Part shown: piece by piece, positions 1 to 7,881 of the stretch | Position numbering within the stretch: position 1 is the first letter of the stretch | Layout: every line of letters starts with the position of its first letter | Assembly (NCBI RefSeq): GCF_000702425.1 | Contig: NZ_JNIE01000002.1 | Span: forward strand, 310,001-374,000 | Length of the DNA: 64,000 nucleotides | Direction of reading: 5' to 3' | From: Thermocrinis jamiesonii | GTDB taxonomy: Bacteria > Aquificota > Aquificia > Aquificales > Aquificaceae | Notes under the pieces: generated by a model | The model's database searches: none | What the model saw: the letters and a program-made list of their open reading frames with translations, nothing else | What the model was told of the DNA's origin: nothing | Made by a program: the position numbers and the translations under genes

Positions 1-344
1 TTATCCCTTAGGCTGAAAAAAAGGAAAAGCCAAAGGGGAAGACCAAAGTAAAGAACCTTGAATATCACAGAAAGCAGTCTCTTAACATCCTGCATGTGCT
101 TTATTTCCTTCTCCCTAAATAGTCCAGAGCTTATAAACTCTTCCATACCTTTATCGGAAAGAACGGACCTAAGCCCCAGCTTGGCTATTTCAAGTCTTCT
201 TTCTTGGTCCATCCCCCATCTGTCTGGTGGAAGGTTTCCAAACCTGTAGTTTAGCTCTACAAAAAACTCAGTAAAGGCAAGCCTGACGCACAAAAAGATT
301 AAAAGAAAGGGAAAGAAAAAGGACAGAGCTATTACTCTCTTCAT
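1..344 (-). CDS. DUF1461 (TIGR01906-like) integral membrane protein, C-terminus cut by window edge
   Basis: The frame opens with ATG at 344 and runs off the left edge, giving 114 codons. The translation begins MKRVIALSFFFPFLLIF, a strong first membrane segment. It continues with a soluble stretch containing the motif EIKHMQDVK, then a second hydrophobic segment near the edge. The HM-x-DVK signature and the order membrane segment, loop, membrane segment fit the DUF1461 family, whose function is unknown. The start ATG overlaps the stop of the upstream diheme cytochrome gene as ATGA, so the two are probably translationally coupled in the respiratory operon. The family assignment is from memory of the motif. 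Confidence 0.7.
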   Translation of the reverse strand, partial: MKRVIALSFFFPFLLIFLCVRLAFTEFFVELNYRFGNLPPDRWGMDQERRLEIAKLGLRSVLSDKGMEEFISSGLFREKEIKHMQDVKRLLSVIFKVLYFGLPLWLFLFFSLRD

Positions 345-1309
345 TTGTAGCCTTTTATTTGAGTTTGTCCAGCATGGCAGGCTACACAGGACTTTTCGTT
401 CCCTACTACCTTTACCAAACCAAAGGCTTCTGCTATTCTTTGATGCTTTGCGTGTATTTCTTCCACAGGCTTAAACTTTCTTACCTGAGGTATGCCTATG
501 CCTTGGTGACACTGATAACAGGTGAACATAGCCTCTTTCCAAAGTTCTACCGCTTTATCCTTGTTTCTTTCTTCCAGTGCCTTTGGTAGCTCTACGTAAA
601 GAATGGCGTTTCTTTTCTTGACTACAGCCTTTAGCTCATCAGGCCATTGGGCTATCATAGGTCCAGCCAAAGCCATGTTTTTGCCACAGGCAGAAAGCCC
701 CATGGGACTCCTAACAAGCCTTAGAGCAGTATCAAATTCTCCCTTTTCTATGTGGCCTCTAAGGGCTACAAAGGAAAAGAAAGTCCTGTATGCTCCAGCT
801 TTGAAGTTTAGTCTAACGTCCGCAAGGTATTTGATAGCCTGCAGGACCTGTTCTTTATTTTGCCCACCCACTATCAACATTTTCTTTTCGTCTTTTTCCA
901 CTAACTTTATGGTTGGCTTTTCAAAGCTAAGCCCAAGCTCTTTAACTATGTCGTTGTTTGTTCCAACCACTATGATGTTCTTCCACTGCACGTTTTTTAG
1001 CTGTTTGTCGCTTACCAAAAGAGGTGGAATTTTGGACTGCTTTACCTCTTCCGCCCCAAAGCCTATGTCCTCTACCCATTGACCAAGATAAAAGGCTATT
1101 TTCCCTGCTTGAGCTACCACATCTGTGTCTTCATTCACTCCATATACAATCAGCACGTTTGGAACTGCTACATCTTTTAGCATTGCAGGGGTGCCAGTCC
1201 ATACTTCCGAATAGCTCACGTAAGGGAAAATCCTATCCGCAAACTTTGGTTCAATAACAGGTTGGGCAAAGGCTGGAACCATAGGTAAAAGGATCAAAAA
1301 CCTCCTCAT
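341..1309 (-). CDS. secreted diheme cytochrome c-type protein
   Basis: 322 aa. The N-terminus (MRRFLILLPMVPAFAQ) is a signal peptide, so the protein should act in the periplasm. Two CxxCH haem-attachment motifs lie near the C-terminus: CYQCH at about residue 264 and CVACH at about residue 308. The first 200 residues are an alpha/beta region with several short hydrophobic strands, such as NVLIVYG and NIIVVG. I do not recognise that domain with confidence. The gene follows the cox operon on the same strand, after two small membrane-protein genes. That context suggests an electron carrier or an oxidase-associated cytochrome. A role as the cytochrome oxidase donor is inference. Confidence 0.75.
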   Translation of the reverse strand: MRRFLILLPMVPAFAQPVIEPKFADRIFPYVSYSEVWTGTPAMLKDVAVPNVLIVYGVNEDTDVVAQAGKIAFYLGQWVEDIGFGAEEVKQSKIPPLLVSDKQLKNVQWKNIIVVGTNNDIVKELGLSFEKPTIKLVEKDEKKMLIVGGQNKEQVLQAIKYLADVRLNFKAGAYRTFFSFVALRGHIEKGEFDTALRLVRSPMGLSACGKNMALAGPMIAQWPDELKAVVKKRNAILYVELPKALEERNKDKAVELWKEAMFTCYQCHQGIGIPQVRKFKPVEEIHAKHQRIAEAFGLVKVVGNEKSCVACHAGQTQIKGYK

Positions 1310-1332
1310 AGCTTAACCTCCCCCCTTGTATT

Positions 1333-1860
1333 TTAATTGCCATTTAAGTATTCTTCAACTTTTTTCCACTGGCTCCAACCTTTAACATAGACGTCCTCTA
1401 TTTTTTTAATGTTTAGCTTTCTAAGTTTTTTGTATTCTGCTAAGTCTTCTAAAAATCTCCTTAAGTGCTCTTCTGTGTCAAAGTAGAGTAAGTCTTTTCC
1501 TTCTCTGGCTACGCAGTATTGATCTTCTTTTTTTACAAAACCCATACAAACTGGACACCTAACCTTTTCTGGTGGTTTGGGAAGTCTCCGCCTCTCTTCC
1601 CTCTTTTCCATAAAGGCGTGGAAAGCCAAAGCTAATATAAACACAGCAAAAACACCCTCTATCGCAAAGGACTGAAGGGCAGAAATCCTTCCGCTCAAAA
1701 AACCAAACAAAGAAAAAAGAATGCCAGAGGTGGTGATTCCTGCGGTAATGAACACGTATTTAAGAGCTATACCTTTGAAGATAAAAAGGATTACCATAAG
1801 AAAACCAAAGACCTCAAAGAGCCTTGAAGCAAATATCAAAAGATGACCGACTTCACTCAT
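1333..1860 (-). CDS. membrane protein with C-terminal cysteine motif, function unknown
   Basis: 175 aa. The first ~85 residues contain three hydrophobic segments (around GFLMVILFIF, YVFITAGITTSGILFSLFGF and FAVFILALAFHAF). A soluble, charged C-terminal part of ~90 residues follows, carrying CPVC and a third Cys (KKEDQYC) that could bind a metal. The start ATG overlaps the stop of the preceding 64-aa gene as ATGA, which indicates coupling. It lies between that small gene and the diheme cytochrome, in the tail of the cox operon. I do not recognise the family; a role in oxidase assembly is only suggested by position. Confidence 0.7.
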   Translation of the reverse strand: MSEVGHLLIFASRLFEVFGFLMVILFIFKGIALKYVFITAGITTSGILFSLFGFLSGRISALQSFAIEGVFAVFILALAFHAFMEKREERRRLPKPPEKVRCPVCMGFVKKEDQYCVAREGKDLLYFDTEEHLRRFLEDLAEYKKLRKLNIKKIEDVYVKGWSQWKKVEEYLNGN

Positions 1861-2051
1861 CGGTTTTCCTTTGGTAGTTCTGTAGGCTTAAATAAAGGAA
1901 GTTTTCTTATATTTTTGAGCCTGTACATGAAATACTCCCTATTTTTCTCTGAAAGAGCCATACCAAGAAGTCCAGTTAGAAAACTGGCAAGAACAAAAAG
2001 TCCCACAAGCGTTCCAACTATCCTAACCCTTCTTTGCCTTGATTCATCCAT
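1857..2051 (-). CDS. small single-span membrane protein
   Basis: 64 aa. It has an N-terminal basic stretch (MDESRQRRVR), one hydrophobic span of about 20 residues (IVGTLVGLFVLASFLTGLLG) and a charged tail rich in Lys, Arg and Pro. A good ribosome binding site (AGGAGG) precedes the ATG at 2051, so this is a genuine gene despite its size. It overlaps the next gene by ATGA. In cox operons, small one-span proteins are often oxidase accessory subunits, but I see no diagnostic motif. The end of the TnpB element lies only ~30 bases upstream of its start, so the insertion separates it from coxA. Confidence 0.65.
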   Translation of the reverse strand: MDESRQRRVRIVGTLVGLFVLASFLTGLLGMALSEKNREYFMYRLKNIRKLPLFKPTELPKENR

Positions 2052-2090
2052 AGGATTCCTCCTTTACAAAGCCGTCCGTTCCATTTTTCC

Positions 2091-3614
2091 TTAACCATAC
2101 TTATCCGAACCTACCCATTTGAGTAGTTTCTTGAGTTTGAGCTGAGAAGTTTCAACTATCCTTAACCAAGCAAGAAGTTTTGAGAAAGAGATAAAGCTTA
2201 AAATAGCTTTCCATTCCACCTGCACCAGGCGGGACGGAAACCTGCCTGGAATACCCTCTGCCCTCTGGGCTTTGGGTTTTGTCAGGCGAAATGCTATATT
2301 AACACTTGCATTGTAATCTCTATCATATTTCCCACAAGAACACTTAAAAACTAACCTTTCTGTCTTACCTTCCTTACCACACTTATGACAAATTCTTGAC
2401 GTATGTGCGGGATTTACTTTTATGACTTTTAAGTTGTAAAGCCTTGCCTTCTCTTCAAGCCTGCTTGCAAACCTTGAATAAAACCATTGGCTAAATCTTC
2501 TTAAAGCTTTCTTGTCCTTCCAATCGGGAACTTCTTTGAAGCTTAGGTCCTCTACCACTATGGCTTGACAATCATAAACCTTTGCGTGTGCTATGACAAA
2601 ATTGGTAAAAGTCTCAAGTATTTCTTTTCTTAACTGCTTTATCTTCCTCTGCCTTAGTTTCTGCTCAACAAACAAGTGTCTTAACCTTTCCCAAAGCCTT
2701 TCTTTTTCTCGCTTACAAGCTGTATTTTCTATGCTATTGTAGATGTTGTCTATCTTTCTCTCAAGGGCTGATACTTCAAAGTGTAGTCTTTCTATCTTTC
2801 TTAACATCTGCGTTTTAAAGAACAAAGGTTTGGAAACTTTCTCTCCTTCTACCAATACCGCAACTCCAAGCCTTTTTTCTGAAGGTGAAAGGTCTAAGGC
2901 TAACACTCTTTCTATGTTTTCAGGCTCTTTTACTTCAAAACTTAAGGGAATAACAAGCCTGTATATGCTGTATCCACTTTTTAACAAGACCTTTTTTATC
3001 AACACCGCTTTAACTTCCTTAGCTTTCGTTAAAGCTCTTCTAAGTCTTTCTGGAATAAGCTTCTTAACACTTATCCACTCCCAACCTTTTTGTGTAGGAA
3101 CCTTTATGCTGAACTCCAAAAAGTTTCCTGAAATTTTTAACCTTCTAAACTGTCCTTTTTCAAGGTTGTCGTCTGCAGAAGTAATAACTATTTGACCGTT
3201 AAACCTTGGATGTGGAAGGTCAAAGTAGCAACTAACCTCTTTTCCTTTCTTTCTAAGGTTTTCTATCTGTCTTTGGATGTTTAAAACAAAGTTTTTGCTG
3301 TAACCTTTGATTTCTTCTCCCTTTAACAACTTCTCAAACACTTCTTTTCTTTCTATCTGACTTCTGATGATTTGTCCTGTTAGCTCAAGGACGTTTCTAA
3401 AAACTCTTGAAGGGAGACCTTCAGGAGTAGGAAATTCTTTTTTCAAAATTCCCACAGCAGAGCCTTTTTGGGACAAAAGCTTAAAACCTTTTTCGTTCCA
3501 AAGTTTTGGGATGTAGGAATTAACTTGGTTTTTAAAGACGGAGAAAAGCCTGTCAAGGTGGGGATAAATTCTTTGTGGAAGAGTTAGCTCATAGCTAAGG
3601 ATTTGCTCCTTCAT
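2091..3614 (-). CDS. tnpB: TnpB-family RNA-guided nuclease (OrfB_IS605)
   Basis: 507 aa, longer than the usual ~400 aa of TnpB. The RuvC-like core is complete: first catalytic Asp in VLALDLSP (D241), Glu in VVEDLS (E355) and last Asp in KYDRDYN (D433). The zinc finger is also complete, with C409-x2-C412 and C425-x-C427. Residues 270-345 form a charged helical region. A C-terminal extension of about 65 residues follows the RuvC-III motif. Its coding bases overlap the region expected to encode the guide (omega) RNA. TnpB proteins of IS605/IS1341 elements are RNA-guided DNA nucleases that help the element persist. No tnpA is nearby, so this copy would need a transposase in trans. Confidence 0.9.
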   Translation of the reverse strand: MKEQILSYELTLPQRIYPHLDRLFSVFKNQVNSYIPKLWNEKGFKLLSQKGSAVGILKKEFPTPEGLPSRVFRNVLELTGQIIRSQIERKEVFEKLLKGEEIKGYSKNFVLNIQRQIENLRKKGKEVSCYFDLPHPRFNGQIVITSADDNLEKGQFRRLKISGNFLEFSIKVPTQKGWEWISVKKLIPERLRRALTKAKEVKAVLIKKVLLKSGYSIYRLVIPLSFEVKEPENIERVLALDLSPSEKRLGVAVLVEGEKVSKPLFFKTQMLRKIERLHFEVSALERKIDNIYNSIENTACKREKERLWERLRHLFVEQKLRQRKIKQLRKEILETFTNFVIAHAKVYDCQAIVVEDLSFKEVPDWKDKKALRRFSQWFYSRFASRLEEKARLYNLKVIKVNPAHTSRICHKCGKEGKTERLVFKCSCGKYDRDYNASVNIAFRLTKPKAQRAEGIPGRFPSRLVQVEWKAILSFISFSKLLAWLRIVETSQLKLKKLLKWVGSDKYG

Positions 3615-3639
3615 TCTTTAACTCCTATCCACATAGATA

Positions 3640-3668
3640 AACATAACACGGTTTGAGTAGAAAATCAA
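3640..3668 (-). promoter_or_regulatory. promoter of the TnpB element
   Basis: On the minus strand, TTGATT (3668-3663) is followed after 17 bases by TATGTT (3645-3640), 26 bases upstream of the tnpB start codon. The same arrangement, TTGATT-17-TATATT, is kept in the deleted copy at 36098-36126. That conservation supports it as a real promoter. Confidence 0.55.
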
Positions 3669-3736
3669 AGAACAGCTGTTAACCCCGCCCGATGTGGGCG
3701 GGAGAAGTAGCCACAGCACGAGGCGCACCATAAAGC

Positions 3737-5383
3737 CTATATGTGAGTGTGATAGCCTTTGTAGTAAGCATAAGGATGCCAGTCTTCTGGCACTTCTATT
3801 GGATACTCTTTGAAGTTGTGAGGACCTACGGGTGTGTCCGTCTTGGTCCACTCAAGGGATGGAGAACCCCAAGGGTTGTCTGGCGCCTTTGGACCCCACA
3901 GGCTCTTTATCCAGTTAATAAAGCTCAAGAGCACACCTATTCCAAGTATTACCGCACCCACCGTTTGAATTTGCATCAGGCTAATCCACTCTGGTATAGG
4001 TGGATAGTCTGGATACCTTCTTGGCATACCATGAACCATACCCATATACATTTGGAAGAAGTAGAAGATGTTAGCACCTATCAGCATCAGCCAAAAGCTA
4101 AGCTTTGCAAGGCCTTCTGAATACATTTTTCCTATGATCTTTGGATACCAGTAATACATACCGCTGAAGGCTCCAAAGGTTAGAGCCATACCAAGCACGT
4201 AGTGGAAGTGTCCTACGACGAACAAAGAGTCAGATACACCCAAGTCTATGGAAACCATAGCGTTTGGAATACCTGTAAGACCTCCTATTAGGAACATAAG
4301 AATTCCACCCAAGGTAAAGAGCATTGGAGAGTTGAACCTTATGGCTCCCTTGTACAAGGTTGCGACCCAGTTGAAGATCTTAATACCGGTGGGCACTGCA
4401 ACAAACAGTGTGGTGTATGAAAAGATAACTCTAAGCCAGTCTGGCACACCAGAAACGAACATGTGATGAACCCATGTGAAGAACCCAACCAAGGCTATGC
4501 CGTATATGGCAAGCATCATGGATATGTATCCAAAGATGGGCTTTCTGGACATAGTGGATATTACCTCAGAAAACACTCCAAAGGCTGGCAAGATCATGAT
4601 GTAAACAACTGGGTGGGAGTAGAACCAAAGAAGGTGCTAATACAGTAGTGGATCTCCACCTAAGGCTGGATTGTAGAAGTTGGTTCCGAGGTATTTGTCA
4701 GTGAACAGTAGCACAACTGCACCAAGCAGTGCGGGAACTCCAAAGAGGTTTATAAGGCTTGCTGCCATTATGGTATGCACAAACAGGTTGAGTTTTGTCC
4801 ATCCCAATCCTTTGGCTCTAAGGCTAACTATGGTAGTGATCATATTCACAGAACCCGCAGTAGAGGAAATACCGTAAAGTGCAACTATCATTACGTAAAG
4901 AACTGTAGAACCTGCATTTTCGTTTAGAGAGTAAGGAGGATATCCTGTCCAGAGCATCATGATCCAGTTTTGAGGAATGAGGGTCAAAAGCACCAAAACG
5001 CTTGCGCCAAAGAATGCCCAGTATCCAAAGGCATTGAGCCTTGGAAAAGCAACATCCTTAGCTCCTATCATCAAGGGCACCAGTATATTTGCAAATCCAC
5101 CCATCCATACGTTAACCGCCCACCAAAGCAGTATGACCGCACCGTGTCCTGTTAGCAGGTAGTTGTAGAGGTCCGTTCCCGTTCTGCCAAACATGTCTGG
5201 CAGTTGTATGCCGGGTACAGTTTGTTCAAACCTTACGAGCAAACCAAAGAGCCCGGCTACTGCAAAGTAAAGCAGTGAAGTTACAAGGTAGAGCATACCT
5301 ACCTTCTTGTGGTCTGTGGTAAAGAGCCACTCTTTTAAAGTGGCTCCATACCATGGAATTGAAGGAGCCTTAGCTACCGCCAT
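3737..5383 (-). pseudogene. coxA: cytochrome c oxidase subunit I, interrupted by an in-frame amber codon
   Basis: The reading frame from ATG at 5383 to TAG at 3737 encodes a full-length subunit I of 548 aa except for one TAG (4639-4637) at codon 249. The flanking residues are GGDPLLY-stop-HLLWFYSHPVVY. In homologues the missing residue is Gln (LYQHLFWF), so a single C-to-T change explains it. Haem a and CuB ligands are present: H80 in TGHGAV, the HPVVY His-Tyr pair, VHHMF, and GHFHYVL. The YSHPxVY motif marks an A2-type haem-copper oxidase. About 18 bases separate it from coxB upstream. The 3' half has no obvious ribosome binding site before MILPAFG. It may be a pseudogene, a sequencing error or a suppressed stop. 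Confidence 0.85.
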
Positions 5384-5401
5384 GGTTGCACCTCCTTTAT
5401 T

Positions 5402-6133
5402 TTATTGAATTATTTGCTGAGAAGTTTGTTCTACAGCTTGTCCTTCTCCAAGCCACCTGTTAAACTCCTCCTCTGGCACCACCTTTAGGATGGCAAACAT
5501 ACGGGAGTGCCAGGTTCCGCAGTATTCTCTGCAGAATACGAAGTATTCACCTGGCTTGTTGATCTGGAACCACATCTTTGTGATCCTTCCGGGCACCGCA
5601 TCTTCTGTGATTTTTGCGGGATGGACAAAGAAGGAATGGATCACATCCCTTGAGGTTAGATAAACCTTAATGGGTTTTCCTGCGGGAATGTATGCCTTCT
5701 GCTCTTCTGGTGCGGTGTAGCCTTCTGGGTTAAAGAAAGCGTAGACCTTCTTTCCATTGGGATATTCAAATTCCCATCCCCACATAAAGGCAACCAGTTT
5801 GATCTCCATAGCACCTTCCGGAGCATTCCTTTGCTTTACAAAGTTTGCAAAGGAGTATGTGCCAAGAAAGAGCACTATTATGATGGGTATAACTGTCCAG
5901 ACTATCTCAAGGGCTGTGTTTCCTTCAATGTGATCTCCTTCCTCACGCTCTCCCTTTTTGTAACGATACTTAATGGCAAAGTAGATGGCTGGAATAGCGA
6001 CTATGAGGTAAATAAGCACTGCTATCCAGAACCAAACCTTTACGGAGTTTTCCCAATAGACTCTGGGATAAGCAAGCACTTCTTCTGCAAACACTGACCC
6101 CACAAGAGCCAGCAAAGCCAAAAGATACTTCAT
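5402..6133 (-). CDS. coxB: cytochrome c oxidase subunit II
   Basis: 243 aa. A signal peptide (MKYLLALLALVGSVFA) is followed by two membrane segments at about residues 32-54 and 77-98, then the periplasmic cupredoxin domain. The dinuclear CuA ligands are all present: H166 in HSFFVHP, then C201, E203, C205, H209 and M212 in CREYCGTWHSRM. It takes electrons from a soluble cytochrome c and passes them to subunit I. No haem c motif is fused to it, unlike caa3 enzymes. Its ATG overlaps the stop of the Sco gene by four bases, consistent with one operon. Confidence 0.95.
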   Translation of the reverse strand: MKYLLALLALVGSVFAEEVLAYPRVYWENSVKVWFWIAVLIYLIVAIPAIYFAIKYRYKKGEREEGDHIEGNTALEIVWTVIPIIIVLFLGTYSFANFVKQRNAPEGAMEIKLVAFMWGWEFEYPNGKKVYAFFNPEGYTAPEEQKAYIPAGKPIKVYLTSRDVIHSFFVHPAKITEDAVPGRITKMWFQINKPGEYFVFCREYCGTWHSRMFAILKVVPEEEFNRWLGEGQAVEQTSQQIIQ

Positions 6134-6900
6134 GGCTGCACCTCCTTTGTCCTTTTAATTATTGCGTAAGCTAAGGTAAAACCACCCAAGCTTAAACCAG
6201 CTATAGCAAACAAAACTATTGGGTTTAGCCCATACTTGCCCGTGTTGGGGTCGTATTTGTAGCAAACCATGAAGGCTACATCCACTATGGTGTTTTTTGT
6301 GATCCTAAAGGTTTCCGCCTCTGCCAAAGCGATTCTAAAGTCTATCTCCCTTGGGGATATACCATACAAGTATCTTGATACCTTTCCCTCTGGGTCTAAG
6401 AACATAACCACATTTGGATGGACAAAGACTCTGTCTTGCCTTGAGTAGAAGAACCTATAGCCTACGGACTCAGAAAGTTTTTTAATGTCCTCCTCCTTCA
6501 TAATACCAAAGGTCCACTTGTCGGAGGAGATTCCGAGTTTTCTTTTGAACTCCTGCAAGTCTCTCAGAGTGTCCTCCTTGTCAAAGGAGAGCACAATACC
6601 TCTGAAATCCTTATTTATGTTTTTAGAAGCCTCTATGGCGTTTTTGATTATAAGAGGGCACGCAGAATCGCAGGTGTAGTAACCCAAGATCAGAGCGGTA
6701 GGATGTCCTTTGATGTAGTCCAAAAGCCTATGGGTATTTCCTCTTTCATCTACAAACTCCACATCCGCAACACGATTGCCCAAATATTTCTCTTCCTCTA
6801 TCTGTAAGATGCTCGGGTCAAAGAAGCCTTCATGGCTCTTAGGCGCAGGAATAGCCCAAACGGACCCCAACAGGACAATCAGGGCTAAAACCCACCTCAT
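6130..6900 (-). CDS. sco: SCO1/SenC copper chaperone for the CuA site
   Basis: 256 aa. It has an N-terminal signal or anchor (MRWVLALIVLLGSVWA), a thioredoxin-like domain with the copper-binding CxxxC (C77-DSA-C81) and the distal His (H161 in VFVHPNV). Unusually for Sco proteins, a C-terminal hydrophobic segment follows (residues ~222-243, NPIVLFAIAGLSLGGFTLAY). The protein is therefore probably anchored at the C-terminus, with the domain in the periplasm. Sco proteins deliver copper to, or reduce, CuA of subunit II. The gene lies between coxC and coxB, overlapping coxB by four bases and following coxC by three. Confidence 0.93.
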   Translation of the reverse strand: MRWVLALIVLLGSVWAIPAPKSHEGFFDPSILQIEEEKYLGNRVADVEFVDERGNTHRLLDYIKGHPTALILGYYTCDSACPLIIKNAIEASKNINKDFRGIVLSFDKEDTLRDLQEFKRKLGISSDKWTFGIMKEEDIKKLSESVGYRFFYSRQDRVFVHPNVVMFLDPEGKVSRYLYGISPREIDFRIALAEAETFRITKNTIVDVAFMVCYKYDPNTGKYGLNPIVLFAIAGLSLGGFTLAYAIIKRTKEVQP

Positions 6901-6903
6901 GGC

Positions 6904-7680
6904 TTAAAAAGTCCCATAAGAACCTACTATGTAAGCGGTGCCTGCTACCAAAAGCCAAGCCAAATCCACAAAGTGCCAGTAAAAGCTTGCTGCCTTTATG
7001 GGCGTCACCTTTCCTAAGGCTTTACCACTGGTCAATAAAAGAACCAACTGCATGCCTATACCTACGATAACGTGAGAAGCATGCACACCTGTTAGCATGT
7101 AAAAGCCTGTGCCATACATGTTGGCGCTTATGGTAAAGCCTTTAGCCCAAAGGTGCATCCATTCCCACGCGTGGAGTACCAAAAACAGTGTTCCAAGAAC
7201 AATGGTTGCTATCAGCCACATGCGGTATCCGCCCAGGTCGTTGTGTTCTAAAGAGTGTTCTGCTTTGTAGATGGTGTAGCTGGATGCCCAAAGAATTAGG
7301 GTAAGAAGCCCAACAAGAGGTAAGTTCATTCCACCTTCAGGGATCCACTTAGTTACCCATTCGGTAGCATGCGTAACCCTTGCCATCCAAAAGCCTGCAA
7401 AGATAGAACCGAATATGACGATCTCTGCGAAGACGAACCAAACTACTCCCTGAAAGCCAAGTCCCTGGTCAGGCTCTTTGGAGAAGTGCTCGTTAGCCCA
7501 TCCAATTACACCTATGACCAAGAGGACGAGGGCTACGCCTGCTAAGATGAGACCTACAAGGCTCCACCCCCAACCAAAGTAAGCAACCGCTGCTAAAGAA
7601 AGGACAAGTGGCACTAAACCTACCGGTAAGCCCCAAAGGCTCGTTTCGTGATGGGCTGTGTGCGTCCCCTCATGTGCCAT
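6904..7680 (-). CDS. coxC: cytochrome c oxidase subunit III
   Basis: 258 aa, with seven predicted membrane segments. A His-rich N-terminus (MAHEGTHTAHHE) precedes the first span. Characteristic subunit III segments include WFVFAEIVIFGSIFAGFW, GFYMLTGVHASHVIVG and SFYWHFVDLAWLL. Subunit III binds lipid and stabilises the oxidase; it holds no redox centre. It is the first gene of the cox operon, and a ribosome binding site (AAGGAGG) precedes its ATG. The promoter at 7710-7738 reads into it. Confidence 0.93.
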   Translation of the reverse strand: MAHEGTHTAHHETSLWGLPVGLVPLVLSLAAVAYFGWGWSLVGLILAGVALVLLVIGVIGWANEHFSKEPDQGLGFQGVVWFVFAEIVIFGSIFAGFWMARVTHATEWVTKWIPEGGMNLPLVGLLTLILWASSYTIYKAEHSLEHNDLGGYRMWLIATIVLGTLFLVLHAWEWMHLWAKGFTISANMYGTGFYMLTGVHASHVIVGIGMQLVLLLTSGKALGKVTPIKAASFYWHFVDLAWLLVAGTAYIVGSYGTF

Positions 7681-7707
7681 CTTTGCACCTCCTTATGAGA
7701 TTTATTA

Positions 7708-7738
7708 ATGATATAAATCATTTTTCTTGGTTTGTCAA
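7708..7738 (-). promoter_or_regulatory. cox operon promoter with overlapping FNR/CRP-like palindrome
   Basis: On the minus strand, TTGACA (7738-7733) is followed after exactly 17 bases by TATATC (7715-7710), about 30 bases before coxC. Overlapping this -10 box is the inverted repeat ATGAT-ATAA-ATCAT (7708-7721), which resembles the FNR/CRP-family operator TTGAT-N4-ATCAA. A bound protein would block RNA polymerase. Oxygen or redox control of the oxidase operon is inferred, not shown. The rest of the 7681-7881 gap is very AT-rich and also holds the upstream region of tyrS, where another TGATTTATCA stretch occurs at ~7837. Confidence 0.6.
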
Positions 7739-7881
7739 GTTAAAACTAAAAGATTTGCTAACTTTTTTATCTGTTTATAGCTAATTTTTCACAAAAATCA
7801 ATAAAAATAATTACTGATAAAAAAATGAATAAATGATTTATCAATTATCATCAACCACGAGTTTGGCTTAAAATAGAAGCT

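Larger units (their letters stand above)
2081..3702 (-). mobile_element. IS200/IS605-type (IS1341-like) element carrying tnpB only
   Basis: About 1.6 kb separates coxA from the downstream genes of the same operon and consists of one tnpB gene with no tnpA. The right end (coordinates 2081-2106) is defined by a 26-base perfect match to a second locus at 36222-36247. The left end is less certain. A stretch at 3620-3678 is shared with 36091-36147, and a 7-bp GC hairpin (CCCGCCC, 5-base loop, GGGCGGG) lies at 3684-3702. That hairpin could instead be the coxA terminator. A second hairpin inside the gene at about 2225-2250 probably belongs to the guide-RNA scaffold. The element sits in the same orientation as the cox operon. 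Confidence 0.75.

Noticed and set aside
2091-3614. TnpB as a compact Cas12 effector for the CRISPR array
   Set aside because: It lies 44 kb from the array and is bounded by IS-type ends, and no adaptation genes are present; it is a transposon-encoded TnpB.
3618-3851. 77-aa frame between coxA and tnpB
   Set aside because: It overlaps the coxA 3' end in another frame and covers the element's left end and promoter; no domain.
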